In this document: in pieces, positions 8,200-16,548 of the stretch | How positions within the stretch are numbered: position 1 is the stretch's first letter | Layout of the letters: each line of letters opens with the position of its first letter | Source of the DNA: Haloferula sp. BvORR071 | Lineage (GTDB): Bacteria; Verrucomicrobiota; Verrucomicrobiia; Verrucomicrobiales; Akkermansiaceae | DNA: 64,000 bases | Direction of reading: 5' to 3' | Assembly: GCF_000739615.1 (NCBI RefSeq) | Contig: NZ_BATP01000022.1 | Coordinates: forward strand, 310,001-374,000 | Translations under genes and position numbers: made by a program | The notes under the pieces: generated by a model | Databases searched by the model: none | Told to the model about the DNA's origin: nothing | What the model saw: only the letters and a program-made list of their open reading frames with translations

Positions 8200-10125
8200 T
8201 CAGAGCTGCAGCCCGTAGCTGCGGCCGCCGATGCCCTCATACCAGCGCACATACGCGGCATTCACCGTGGAGTAGCCGCCGGCGGTGGGATAATCACCGG
8301 TGAAGTACCAGTCTCCGCAGGGCCCCTTGATCGAGGCATGCAGGTCATCGATCTTCTGGAAGATGACCTGAACCTGGCCGTCCCACTCGATGTCCTCAGG
8401 CGAGACCATCCGACTGATCTCCGCGGAGATTTCTTCCGGTGTGAAGGCTTCATAGACCCCCTTCACACGGTTGACCATTTCGCCCGTGGGCTTCTTCAGC
8501 TCAGTACGACATTCATCGTAGATGCGGTCAAGAAGCGCTTGGTTGCCGGCACGGCGGTGCAGTGCCACGGCTGCCTGGAAGGCGATGAACTTGCCGAGCT
8601 CCGACATATCGATGCCGTAGCAATCCGGGTAGCGGATCTGCGGCGCGGTCGAGCAGACCACGATCTTGCGCGGCGAAGTGCGGGCAAGGATCTTGAGAAT
8701 CGACTTCTTGAGTGTGGTGCCACGCACGATCGAGTCGTCCAGCGCCACCAACACGTCATCCTTGCGGACCACGCCGTAGGTAATGTCGTAAACGTGCGAG
8801 ACCAGTTGGTCGCGGCCCTTCTCCTGGGCGATGAAGGTCCGCATCTTGATGTCCTTGTGCGCGATCTTCTCGCCACGCGGCCAGTTGCGGAGAATCAGAT
8901 CATCCAGCAGTTCCGGGGTGAGCGTGCCATTCGCCTGGGCCTCGAGGATCGATGATCTCACCTCCTGCCGGCGGAACAGACGCAGGCCATCCATCAGACC
9001 GTAGTAGGCCGTTTCCGCGGTGTTCGGGATGAAGGCGAATACCGCCTTGTCGAAAGAGCCGTCGATCGCCTCGGTGACTTGCGGCACCAGCGCGGCCCCC
9101 ATCGCCTTGCGCTCGCGGTAGATCTGCGGGTCGTTGCCGCGGGAGAAGTAGATCTTCTCGAAGGAGCAAGGCGTGTACTTCTGCGGCGGCGAGAAGGGCT
9201 TGTCGGTGTAGCTGCCGTCCGACTTGATAGTGATGATGCTGCCGGGATCGACGGCCTTGACCTGCGAGGCATCAGCCTCGAACACGGTCATCAGCGGCAC
9301 CCGCTCGGAGGCAAAGGCGATCACCTCGTCCGTCACCAGCATGTGGCAGGGACGGATCCCGCGCGGATCGCGCATCACGAACATGTCGCCATTGCCCACC
9401 ACGCCACAGATCGAATAACCGCCGTCCCAAGGCTGGGCGGATTCGCCGACGATGCGGGCGAGATCGAGCTGCGAGGAAATGCGGTCCGGCATGTCGCGGC
9501 CGTCGACTCCCTCGTCGCGCAGCTTGCGGTAGAGATCGGTGTGAGCCTCATCCAGATGGAAGCCGATTTCTTCCAGCACGGTCTGGGTATCGGTGCCGAA
9601 GACCGGGTGCTGCCCGCGCTCGACCAACACCTGGTTGAGCTCCGCGGCATTGGTCATGTTGAAATTGCCCATGACCATGAGCGTGCGGGTCGGCCAGTTG
9701 CTGCGACGCAGGTAGGGATGGCAGGAGCCTTCGTCGAACTCGCCGGAGGTTCCATAGCGCAGGTGGCCGATCAGGACCTCCGCCCCGAAATCGTAGTGAG
9801 CCTTGACCGATTCCGGCTTGGTGGGATCAAGAATCCCTTTCCGGGCCAGCTTGTGGTAGGTCTTCATCTCCTTGCGGAAGATGTTGGCCAAACCATCACG
9901 CTCGCTGTCGCGGCGCCGGAAGATGTACGGCTGGCCCAGCGGCATGTTCAGCTTGGCGCAGCCGATGCCGACTCCGTCCTGGCCGCGGTTGTGCTGCTTC
10001 TCCATCAGGAGGAACAGCTTCTGGAAACCCCACAGCGCGGTGCCGTAGCGGTCGTAATAGTAAGCTAGCGGTTTGCGGAGCCGGACGGCGGCGATTCCGC
10101 ATTCGTGCTTCAAAAAGTCGCTCAT
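8200..10125 (-). CDS. purF: Amidophosphoribosyltransferase, long form (purine synthesis step 1)
   Basis: PurF makes 5-phosphoribosylamine from PRPP and glutamine. The N-terminal nucleophile Cys is at residue 9 (HECGIA), so an eight-residue propeptide must be removed. The glutaminase body contains HNRGQDGVGIG and the GHLRYGTSG motif. The phosphoribosyltransferase half carries the PRPP loop ALDDSIVRGTT at about 458-468. At 641 residues it is longer than the usual 470-510, as in the long PurF group. The product is cytoplasmic. It follows purM by 17 bp and is probably cotranscribed with it. Confidence 0.95.
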   Translation of the reverse strand: MSDFLKHECGIAAVRLRKPLAYYYDRYGTALWGFQKLFLLMEKQHNRGQDGVGIGCAKLNMPLGQPYIFRRRDSERDGLANIFRKEMKTYHKLARKGILDPTKPESVKAHYDFGAEVLIGHLRYGTSGEFDEGSCHPYLRRSNWPTRTLMVMGNFNMTNAAELNQVLVERGQHPVFGTDTQTVLEEIGFHLDEAHTDLYRKLRDEGVDGRDMPDRISSQLDLARIVGESAQPWDGGYSICGVVGNGDMFVMRDPRGIRPCHMLVTDEVIAFASERVPLMTVFEADASQVKAVDPGSIITIKSDGSYTDKPFSPPQKYTPCSFEKIYFSRGNDPQIYRERKAMGAALVPQVTEAIDGSFDKAVFAFIPNTAETAYYGLMDGLRLFRRQEVRSSILEAQANGTLTPELLDDLILRNWPRGEKIAHKDIKMRTFIAQEKGRDQLVSHVYDITYGVVRKDDVLVALDDSIVRGTTLKKSILKILARTSPRKIVVCSTAPQIRYPDCYGIDMSELGKFIAFQAAVALHRRAGNQALLDRIYDECRTELKKPTGEMVNRVKGVYEAFTPEEISAEISRMVSPEDIEWDGQVQVIFQKIDDLHASIKGPCGDWYFTGDYPTAGGYSTVNAAYVRWYEGIGGRSYGLQL

Positions 10126-10142
10126 CGGGTAGTGCTAGGGCC

Positions 10143-11138
10143 TCACTCGCCGCGGACTTTCACCCGAACTCCCTCGGTGTCAACCAAGGTCCCCAGAATC
10201 GTGCCGCCGGGACCGGCAGCAAGGATCTTCTCCGCCTCGCTAGGCGAGACGATGGCCACCCACCCGATGCCCATATTGAAGGTATGGAAGCGGTCTTCCG
10301 AATCGACATGAGCGAGGAGCTTGTCGATTCCGGGCAGCTCCCAAGCGGGGATTTCCAGATCCGCGCCGAAGCCGCGGAACAGGCGCTCCAGATTCTCCGG
10401 CAGGCCGCCGCCGGTGATGTGGGCAAAGGCCTTCGGTTTCACTCCGGCGGCGCGGATGTCGCGCACGACGTCATGATAAAGTCGGGTCGGCTCGAGGAAG
10501 CCGCGCAGTTCATCCTCGCTCACGCAGCCGGGATGCTCGCGCAGCACACGGCGGACGAGGCTCCAGCCATTGGCGTGGATACTGTCGGACTTGTAGCCGA
10601 CCAACACGTCACCGACTTGCAGCGTGGAAGGATCCACCAGCTCCGGCTTTTCCGCGCAGCCGATGCAGAAACCGGAAAGCTCGATCACGTCCGGCGGGAC
10701 GATTCCCGGCATTTCCGCAGTCTCGCCGCCTGCCAGGATGCAATCGCAGGACGCAAGGTAATCGCACATGCCTGCGATCAGGCGGGTGATCTTCTCTTCA
10801 TTCAGCGCGGCAATGCCGATGTAATCGAGGAAGAGCAGCGGATCGCCACCGGTGGTGAGAATGTCGTTCACGCTCATCGCCACCAGATCCTTGCCGGCAA
10901 TTTCCAGCAGGTCGTGCTCGAGCAGTAGCTCCAGCTTGGTTCCCACGCCGTCGCAGCCCGTCACGATCACCGGCTCCTTATAGGAGCTCAGATCGTAACA
11001 TGCGGCGAAGAGCCCGAAAGCCCCGAGGAGCTTGCGGTTCTGCTGCGTGCGAGCCACGTGGCTCTTAATGTCACCCACCAAGGCGGCCGCTCTGCGCGTG
11101 TCCACCCCGGCCTGCTGGTAAGTCAGCTTTGATCCCAT
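10143..11138 (-). CDS. purM: Phosphoribosylformylglycinamidine cyclo-ligase (AIR synthetase)
   Basis: PurM closes the imidazole ring (FGAM + ATP to AIR). The 331-residue length is normal. Visible family motifs are YQQAGVD at the N-terminus, VTGCDGVGTK, VNDILTTGGDPL, GGETAEMPG and the C-terminal ITGGGLPEN. It is the first gene of a purM-purF pair on the minus strand. I see no purine riboswitch or obvious PurR box upstream. Confidence 0.96.
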   Translation of the reverse strand: MGSKLTYQQAGVDTRRAAALVGDIKSHVARTQQNRKLLGAFGLFAACYDLSSYKEPVIVTGCDGVGTKLELLLEHDLLEIAGKDLVAMSVNDILTTGGDPLLFLDYIGIAALNEEKITRLIAGMCDYLASCDCILAGGETAEMPGIVPPDVIELSGFCIGCAEKPELVDPSTLQVGDVLVGYKSDSIHANGWSLVRRVLREHPGCVSEDELRGFLEPTRLYHDVVRDIRAAGVKPKAFAHITGGGLPENLERLFRGFGADLEIPAWELPGIDKLLAHVDSEDRFHTFNMGIGWVAIVSPSEAEKILAAGPGGTILGTLVDTEGVRVKVRGE

Positions 11139-11573
11139 GCGTTCGGCTCGGTGAGCGGGTTGTGACAGCGCCCACCGGGGCGGTCACGCGGAAAATCCAC
11201 GGATTCCACTCTGATCACCGAAACTTGCTGCAAGCTCTTGATAATAAACCCCGGCAGCCCGATCGAAAGCCTGCAAACACCGAGATGATCGAACGGGATG
11301 TGTGGCAGACCTCCGCATAGGGTGCCTCAATGTATCTCCTTAATATACGCGATCACGGAATATCAGGAACGAGGAGAGCGACCTAGCTTGCCTGAGCAGT
11401 CGGCTACGGCCCTCCCCCCGACCGACTGCGCTCCAGCACACGGCTTTCAAAAAAATCAGCGTGCCAAGTCGGCAAAAACCACGAATCGGACCCTGAAATT
11501 CCGCGTCATGGCGAAATTGACCTGCTAGATCCGGGTTTTTCCCACTTTCCGGACTTCGCCTAAAGGCTGATGA
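11139..11573. other. Intergenic region between purM and the pilus-linked unit (no gene)
   Basis: No convincing gene lies here. It contains an 8-bp stem GCAGTCGG/CCGACTGC (11396-11403 and 11422-11429) around a C-rich loop, followed by an A7 run at about 11449-11455. On the minus strand these look like hairpin debris rather than a clean terminator. Short ORFs on both strands have no family signature. Confidence 0.4.
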
Positions 11574-11721
11574 CCAAGATGTTTGGAAAATGTTCAAAAA
11601 TTTATTGCCTAGTTCGCAAAAAATTCATAAAGCCTAGACCCAACGGGACGCCGGATATTTAATTAATCTTGAATATCTGCCCGCAATCGCTAGAAACCGC
11701 AACTATCACGTTGCATAGAGC
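11574..11721 (+). promoter_or_regulatory. AT-rich probable promoter region of the ABC-pilus unit
   Basis: In a GC-rich context this stretch is strikingly AT-rich (AAATGTTCAAAAATTTATTG, then GCAAAAAATTCATAAAGCC, then ATATTTAATTAATCTTGA) and precedes the first gene of a 17-kb co-directional block. No -35/-10 pair is clear enough to name. Confidence 0.35.
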
Positions 11722-12372
11722 ATGAATCTGCAATCGCCACAGTTGAAGCTCGAAGCAGGCCTGACCATTGGTTATGGCAAGCCTCTCGCAACGACCGCCG
11801 AGGAGATCCTCCTTGGCAGCGGAACGCATTTCCTGATCGCTCGTAACGGGCGCGGCAAGACCACCCTGCTGCGGACGATCTCCAAGACCCTGAAGCAGCT
11901 GAAGGGCTCGTTTGAAGCGGAAGGCAAGATCCAGTATCTGCCGGAAGACCTTCGCTTCGACCCCGAGATCACGGTGGCTGGCATCTTCAGCGCGATGCTG
12001 CCGAAGGCCCGCTATAAAGAAGCGCTTGATCTGGCTGCCTCCCTCGAACTCGACGTGCGGAAGCCCTACGGCAAACTTTCCACCGGCAACCGCCGCAAGA
12101 CCAACCTGATTGTCGCCGAGTACTCGATCGACGAGAAGCGCGGCAACATCCTGCTGCTCGACGAGCCCTTCAGCGGCCTCGACGCCTATGCGCGGGAGAT
12201 TTTCGAGGACATGTGGCGCAAGAGCTCCGGCACGGTGCTGCGCCTGGTGAGCTGCCACCCGGACTACGACTCGATGGGGATGCCCAGCGCGATCGTGATC
12301 CAAGGCAGCGGCATCCACCACACGACCGGCTCCGCGCAGACGTGGAGTGAACTGAAACAACAGCTCAACTGA
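11722..12372 (+). CDS. ABC transporter ATP-binding protein
   Basis: A 216-residue single nucleotide-binding domain. The Walker A is ARNGRGKTT, the signature is unusual (LSTGNRRK in place of LSGGQ), the Walker B is ILLLDEP with a D-loop SGLD, and the switch His is in SCHPD. It resembles CcmA/gliding-type short ABC ATPases. The next gene, 9 bp downstream, encodes a six-helix membrane protein, so they probably form one transporter. Its place just ahead of the pilus genes on the same strand suggests, but does not prove, a role in pilus or surface assembly. Confidence 0.88.
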   Translation: MNLQSPQLKLEAGLTIGYGKPLATTAEEILLGSGTHFLIARNGRGKTTLLRTISKTLKQLKGSFEAEGKIQYLPEDLRFDPEITVAGIFSAMLPKARYKEALDLAASLELDVRKPYGKLSTGNRRKTNLIVAEYSIDEKRGNILLLDEPFSGLDAYAREIFEDMWRKSSGTVLRLVSCHPDYDSMGMPSAIVIQGSGIHHTTGSAQTWSELKQQLN

Positions 12373-12381
12373 CCGATCGAC

Positions 12382-13149
12382 ATGCGCCTTTTCCGACTCA
12401 CTACCTCCACACTCTTCCGACGCAAGTCGTGGGTGGTCTGCGCCTTCGTCGTGGCGGTGCTGCCCTTCCTGCTGGTGCAAATTTCCGGCGGCACGGAAAA
12501 CCCGGCGCTCCTAAAGCCGGCGCTCGCGCAAGCGACTTGGGCGATGACCCTGCTGTCTTCAATCTTCTGGGGCTTCTTCACCGCCTCCAAGCAAGGTGAG
12601 TCCAATGCCCGCTCCGGTCTGGGCGAGTATTTCCTGACCACCGGCGTCTCCGCCACCCGCCAGCTCTTTGAAATGTGGCTGTCGGTCTTCACCTTCCTGG
12701 CACCGCTGCCCTTCATTTCCGCCGCGATCTGCATCTTCGCCGCCAGCCCCTCGCTGCCGGACGAGCGCAGCATGTGGCTCCAGACGAATTTCCAATACGC
12801 GGTCCTGTTCCTGCTGGTGATAGCTCCATTGGTGGCTCTGGCCAGCGCGGTCGCCTCGCGTTTTGGCAGTATCACCGGCTTCCTGACTTCCAGTGCGCTG
12901 GCGATCTACGGACTCTACGGTGTCGGTTACCTGAAGCTGCTCGGCAATCTGGATAAGAGCAGCTTCGCCAAGTGGCTCTGGACGAGCTCGCCGCACTATC
13001 ACTTTGCCGATCCGACCGAGCGCCTGCGTTACAAGCTCGGGGAAATCGCCTGGGACAAGTTCCCGCTGCTATTGGCCTACTTCGGCGGCATCCTTCTGGT
13101 TTACGCGGCAGTTTCGCGGCTCGTCTTTAGAGCCCGCACCACCGCCTGA
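12382..13149 (+). CDS. ABC transporter permease
   Basis: This 255-residue protein has about six membrane segments (WVVCAFVVAVLPFLLV; ATWAMTLLSSIFWGFF; VFTFLAPLPFISAAICIF; YAVLFLLVIAPLVALA; GFLTSSALAIYGLYGV; FPLLLAYFGGILLVYAA). It lacks an ATPase domain and follows the ATP-binding gene by 9 bp. It resembles ABC-2/CcmB-like permeases by topology only. The substrate is unknown. Confidence 0.8.
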   Translation: MRLFRLTTSTLFRRKSWVVCAFVVAVLPFLLVQISGGTENPALLKPALAQATWAMTLLSSIFWGFFTASKQGESNARSGLGEYFLTTGVSATRQLFEMWLSVFTFLAPLPFISAAICIFAASPSLPDERSMWLQTNFQYAVLFLLVIAPLVALASAVASRFGSITGFLTSSALAIYGLYGVGYLKLLGNLDKSSFAKWLWTSSPHYHFADPTERLRYKLGEIAWDKFPLLLAYFGGILLVYAAVSRLVFRARTTA

Positions 13150-13204
13150 ACCGGTCCCGGTCCCACACCAGCCACCCCTCCCAACTCCCAAAGCTGTCCC
13201 AGCC

Positions 13205-14071
13205 ATGAATCCTCGCACCCTCGTGATCACTTCTGCGCTCGCCGTCGCTGGCGTATCGCTGTGGTCTTACGGTGCCTCGAAGCTGGTTGCCTCCGGTGAC
13301 TTCGACTTCCGCCCGAATCCGCTGGGCATCAAGGAGAGCCCCTACGGCCAGGTGGTCGCACTTGCCGTCCAAGGCGGAATCGATTCCGACTGGCACGGCG
13401 TGGAATCCGCCGGTGGCGAGCATTTCTGCCCGGACTGTGGTCACAATCACGGCGACGGCGAAGGCGACGAAGCGTGCTCGGCCAAGCACATCGACGATCC
13501 TAACAGCTTCATCGGCCGCCTCGAAACCGCGGTCACCGAGCGCACCAACAGCCGTTCCGCCACTCCGGGCCACAAGTTCTATCTCCGCCGCCAGGTGGAA
13601 GATCGCCTGAAGTTCGCCTACCTTCTGGATCCTGCCAACTACGCGAACTACAACGCCTATCATCTCTTCCTCACCGAGCCTTCGGTCGGCACCCGCCCGG
13701 TCCTGACCGACAAGGTGATCGAGCTGGCCCGCATGACGGTGACCTACTGCCTGAAGGAAGACTCCGACCCGCGCCCGGCACTGACTGCCGCTTCCGCTTC
13801 GGCGAACATCCTGGAGCTGATGTTCCTGCATAAGGATGAGTTCACGATCGAACAGATGCGCGGGCAGCTCGAGATGCTCGACTATACCCTCTCCAAGAAC
13901 CGCGTGCTGACCTCCCGCTGGAAGGAGTCCGGCGATCTGGAGCGGATCTCCAAGGCCCGCCTCACCGAAATGGAAGGCCGCCTGACTTTCCTCAGCAAGG
14001 TTCAGGAAGCCTCGGTCAAGACGATCGAGCGATTGTCCGGAACGAGCTCGCAGATCAGCTCCAAGTTCTAA
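13205..14071 (+). CDS. Membrane-anchored protein with CxxC-His motif, unknown, ahead of pilT
   Basis: The frame is open further upstream, but the ATG at 13205 starts a protein with an immediate hydrophobic anchor (TLVITSALAVAGVSLWSYG), so I use it (288 residues). Residues about 75-100 hold FCPDCGHNHGDGEGDEAC, a possible metal site. The C-terminal half is helical and may form a coiled coil near the end. I recognise no family. It lies between the ABC permease and the PilT-like ATPase in one strand block, so a role in the same envelope machine is likely. The leader is C/A-rich (CAGCCACCCCTCCCAACTCC) with no Shine-Dalgarno sequence. Confidence 0.8.
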   Translation: MNPRTLVITSALAVAGVSLWSYGASKLVASGDFDFRPNPLGIKESPYGQVVALAVQGGIDSDWHGVESAGGEHFCPDCGHNHGDGEGDEACSAKHIDDPNSFIGRLETAVTERTNSRSATPGHKFYLRRQVEDRLKFAYLLDPANYANYNAYHLFLTEPSVGTRPVLTDKVIELARMTVTYCLKEDSDPRPALTAASASANILELMFLHKDEFTIEQMRGQLEMLDYTLSKNRVLTSRWKESGDLERISKARLTEMEGRLTFLSKVQEASVKTIERLSGTSSQISSKF

Positions 14072-14099
14072 CACCAGTCACCCTTTTACTCCCCGCCCC

Positions 14100-15374
14100 A
14101 TGTTCACCGCCGTCCACGAACCGCCACCGCTGCCCGCCAGGAATACTCCTGTCGCCCTGCCGCGCTTCGCGCCGGGCATGGATGGCACCACGCTGCTGGC
14201 GATCATCTTCCGCACCTGCAAGGAGCTGCGCGTCTCGGACATCCAGATGCGCACCGACCGCCCGGTCTACATCCACACCAACAAGGGCGTGGAGAAGCTC
14301 GACTTCCTGGGCGTGCTGGGCTCCGCCCACCTCGACGAGATCCTCAAGGCTCTCATCTCGAACCGCGAAAGCGCCAGCCACGGCTTCGGCGAGGAAGAGA
14401 ACCTCAACGAGCGCGTGGAAGACAAGATCGCCAACGCGATCCGCGATTTCGCTGAGAGAAAAGTGGCCGACTTCTCTTGCGATGGCATCCCGATGGGCGA
14501 GAATGGCGAGCGCTCCGGGCGCCTGCGTATCCAAGCCCACTTGAGCGCCTCCGGACTCGGCATCACCTGCCGTATCCTGAATGACTTCATCCCGGAGCTG
14601 GAAAGCCTCGGCATCGACCAGGACACCAACTACGTGCTGCGCCAGGCAGTGCAGAAGCGTGCCGGCCTTTGCCTGGTCACCGGCCCTACCGGTTCCGGTA
14701 AATCGACCACCCTCGCCGCACTGATCGACTGGCTGCGCCGCAACCACGGCAAGCACATCGTGACCGTGGAGGACCCGATCGAATACCAGTATCCGGACGA
14801 CATGGAAGATCCGGAGTATCCGGGCCGCCGCATCCCCTGCCCCAGCGTCGTGACGCAGCAGGAAGTCGGCCGCGACGTTCACTCTTACCGCCAAGGCCTC
14901 AAGGACGTGCTGCGTAAAGCGCCGCACATCATCCTGCTGGGGGAAATCCGCGACCGGGAAGCCATGGAAACATGCATGGAAGCGGCACAAACCGGTCACT
15001 TGGTGCTCTCCACGCTTCACACCACTGGAGCGGTTAAGACCATCGGCCGTATCCTTGAGCTCTACCCGAAGGAGAACCACTCCGCAGTGCTCTCCCGGCT
15101 TGCTGAAATTCTCATCTTCATTCACTCGCAAGGTCTCCTCAACGGAGTCCAAAAGCGGGTCCTGACCTACGAGTTCCTGCAGAACAACGACGACGCCGTC
15201 GCCTCTGCAATCACGAACTACGACGGCGGCGCGCGATCACTCGAAGACGTGATCCGCCGCGCCGGTAACATTGAGTGGGATGCCAACCTGCGCCGCCTGA
15301 TGCGCCAAGGCCTCATCACCGAAAACACCTTCGAGAATGCACGGATGAACCGGGACGACACTGAAATCCTGTAA
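14100..15374 (+). CDS. PilT-like type IV pilus ATPase
   Basis: This 424-residue cytoplasmic ATPase belongs to the PilT/PilB/GspE secretion family. The Walker A GPTGSGKST is at 195-203, the Walker B region IILLGEIRD follows, and the His box reads LSTLHTTGA. The N-terminal part (about 1-130) fits a PilT-like PAS-type domain. There is an insertion between the Asp box (VEDPIEYQYP) and the Walker B. In pili this class powers retraction by depolymerising pilin. A second ATPase of the PilB type lies at 22285, so both motors are present. The leader is C-rich (CACCCTTTTACTCCCCGCCC). Confidence 0.92.
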   Translation: MFTAVHEPPPLPARNTPVALPRFAPGMDGTTLLAIIFRTCKELRVSDIQMRTDRPVYIHTNKGVEKLDFLGVLGSAHLDEILKALISNRESASHGFGEEENLNERVEDKIANAIRDFAERKVADFSCDGIPMGENGERSGRLRIQAHLSASGLGITCRILNDFIPELESLGIDQDTNYVLRQAVQKRAGLCLVTGPTGSGKSTTLAALIDWLRRNHGKHIVTVEDPIEYQYPDDMEDPEYPGRRIPCPSVVTQQEVGRDVHSYRQGLKDVLRKAPHIILLGEIRDREAMETCMEAAQTGHLVLSTLHTTGAVKTIGRILELYPKENHSAVLSRLAEILIFIHSQGLLNGVQKRVLTYEFLQNNDDAVASAITNYDGGARSLEDVIRRAGNIEWDANLRRLMRQGLITENTFENARMNRDDTEIL

Positions 15375-15456
15375 CTCCGCCGCGCATTCTCCCTCCCAGA
15401 AGAAAACACAAAGCAAACACTGCTCCTCCACCCAGAAAACACACCCTAGTTAATAC

Positions 15457-15870
15457 ATGAAACTGACCAACACCTCCCGCCGCGCGAACAAAGGCATGAC
15501 CCTGCTCGAACTGACCGTGGTCATCCTCGTTCTGTTGTCCCTCATCTCGATCCTCTTCGTCGGCGCCCGCGCCTGGAAGAAGGGTTCGGACCGTGCGGCC
15601 AACATCATGAACATCCGCAACGTTCAACAGGCCGTCCGTGCCCACCAGAACATGCAGGGTCTTCTTGAAGGCGCCGCTCTGGCTGACACCGTGATCTTCG
15701 GTTCCGGCCCTGCCACCGAAGGCTACCTGAAGCGCCCGACGCCGCCGGCCTCGACCCTGACCTACACCTACGGCACCACCGTGCCGGCCATCGGCACCCT
15801 GTACCTTGCCGTCACCGGCACCAACGCCGCCGACTACGCTCCGGCGACCGGCACCTACGCCGATTGGTAA
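15457..15870 (+). CDS. Type IV pilin, copy 1
   Basis: A 137-residue pilin. The class III leader ends KG and is followed by MTLLELTVVILVLLSLIS, with the conserved Glu5 of the mature protein, so cleavage and N-methylation would occur before the Met. The mature protein is short, with an alpha-helical spine and a small C-terminal domain. It is nearly identical to the next gene (one-residue indel and about eight substitutions), and the core from GMTLLE to about residue 97 is unchanged. By position it corresponds to the Amuc_1102 slot of the Akkermansia cluster. A hairpin follows each copy. Confidence 0.93.
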   Translation: MKLTNTSRRANKGMTLLELTVVILVLLSLISILFVGARAWKKGSDRAANIMNIRNVQQAVRAHQNMQGLLEGAALADTVIFGSGPATEGYLKRPTPPASTLTYTYGTTVPAIGTLYLAVTGTNAADYAPATGTYADW

Positions 15871-15884
15871 ATTGCACACGTCTC

Positions 15885-15917
15885 CACCGCCGCCTCGACT
15901 CTTCCAGAGCGGCGGTG
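15885..15917 (+). terminator. Hairpin between the two pilin genes (attenuator or RNA stabiliser)
   Basis: CACCGCCGC and GCGGCGGTG form a perfect 9-bp stem with a 15-nt loop, 15 bases after the stop of pilin copy 1. There is no T-run, so partial termination or protection of the upstream mRNA 3' end is more likely than full termination. Confidence 0.5.
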
Positions 15918-15994
15918 TGAGCCGCCCTTTGCACCCAGCGAAGGATTAATTCTCCGGCCAAAGACAAACACAACACCCAGACAACACACCAAAC

Positions 15995-16405
15995 ATGAAA
16001 CTGACACGTACCACCAAGCGCGCAAACGGCATGACCCTCCTTGAATTGACGGTCGTCATTCTCGTTTTGCTCTCCCTTATCTCGATCCTCTTCGTGGGCG
16101 CCCGCGCTTGGAAGAAGGGTTCCGACCGCGCTGCCAACATCATGAACATCCGCAACGTTCAGCAGGCCGTTCGTGCCCACCAGAACATGCAGGGTCTTCT
16201 TGAAGGCGCCGCTCTGGCTGACACCGTGATCTTCGGTTCCGGTCCTGCCACCGAAGGCTACCTGAAGCGCCCGACGCCGCCTGCCACCAGCCTGACCTAC
16301 ACCTACGGCACCACCGTGCCGGCTCTGGGCACGCTGTACTTGGCCGTCACCGGTGCTGACGCAGCCGACTACGCTCCTGCCACCGGCACCTACGCCGACT
16401 GGTAA
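15995..16405 (+). CDS. Type IV pilin, copy 2
   Basis: A 136-residue paralogue of the preceding pilin, with the same cleavage region (NG before MTLLELTVV) and the same C-terminus (APATGTYADW). Differences cluster in the first 12 residues and in a few positions after about residue 96. Long stretches are also near identical at DNA level, pointing to recent duplication or gene conversion. It may be a second major pilin or an expression booster. Confidence 0.93.
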   Translation: MKLTRTTKRANGMTLLELTVVILVLLSLISILFVGARAWKKGSDRAANIMNIRNVQQAVRAHQNMQGLLEGAALADTVIFGSGPATEGYLKRPTPPATSLTYTYGTTVPALGTLYLAVTGADAADYAPATGTYADW

Positions 16406-16455
16406 ATTGAGCACCCTTTCGACCTGGTCGTAGGACCGGGACGAAACCAGCCATT

Positions 16456-16487
16456 GTCTCCCGTCCGCTTCCATGCGGGCGGGAGAC
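16456..16487 (+). terminator. Strong hairpin after pilin copy 2
   Basis: A 13-bp stem with one mismatched or wobble position (arms 16456-16468 and 16475-16487, loop TTCCAT) is followed by CCCCTTTCCC. It lies between the pilins and the assembly genes and probably lowers downstream expression relative to the pilins. Confidence 0.55.
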
Positions 16488-16548
16488 CCCCTTTCCCTCC
16501 AATTCCCCCGCCCCCCGATGCTGTTCCCACCCTTACCCACCCAATCCC

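Noticed and set aside
9079-10068. 329-codon plus-strand frame opposite purF
   Set aside because: purF motifs on the other strand are complete; this one is a shadow.
12382-13204. Extending the protein at 13205 upstream to 13004
   Set aside because: The extension overlaps the permease gene in another frame and would place the membrane anchor internally.
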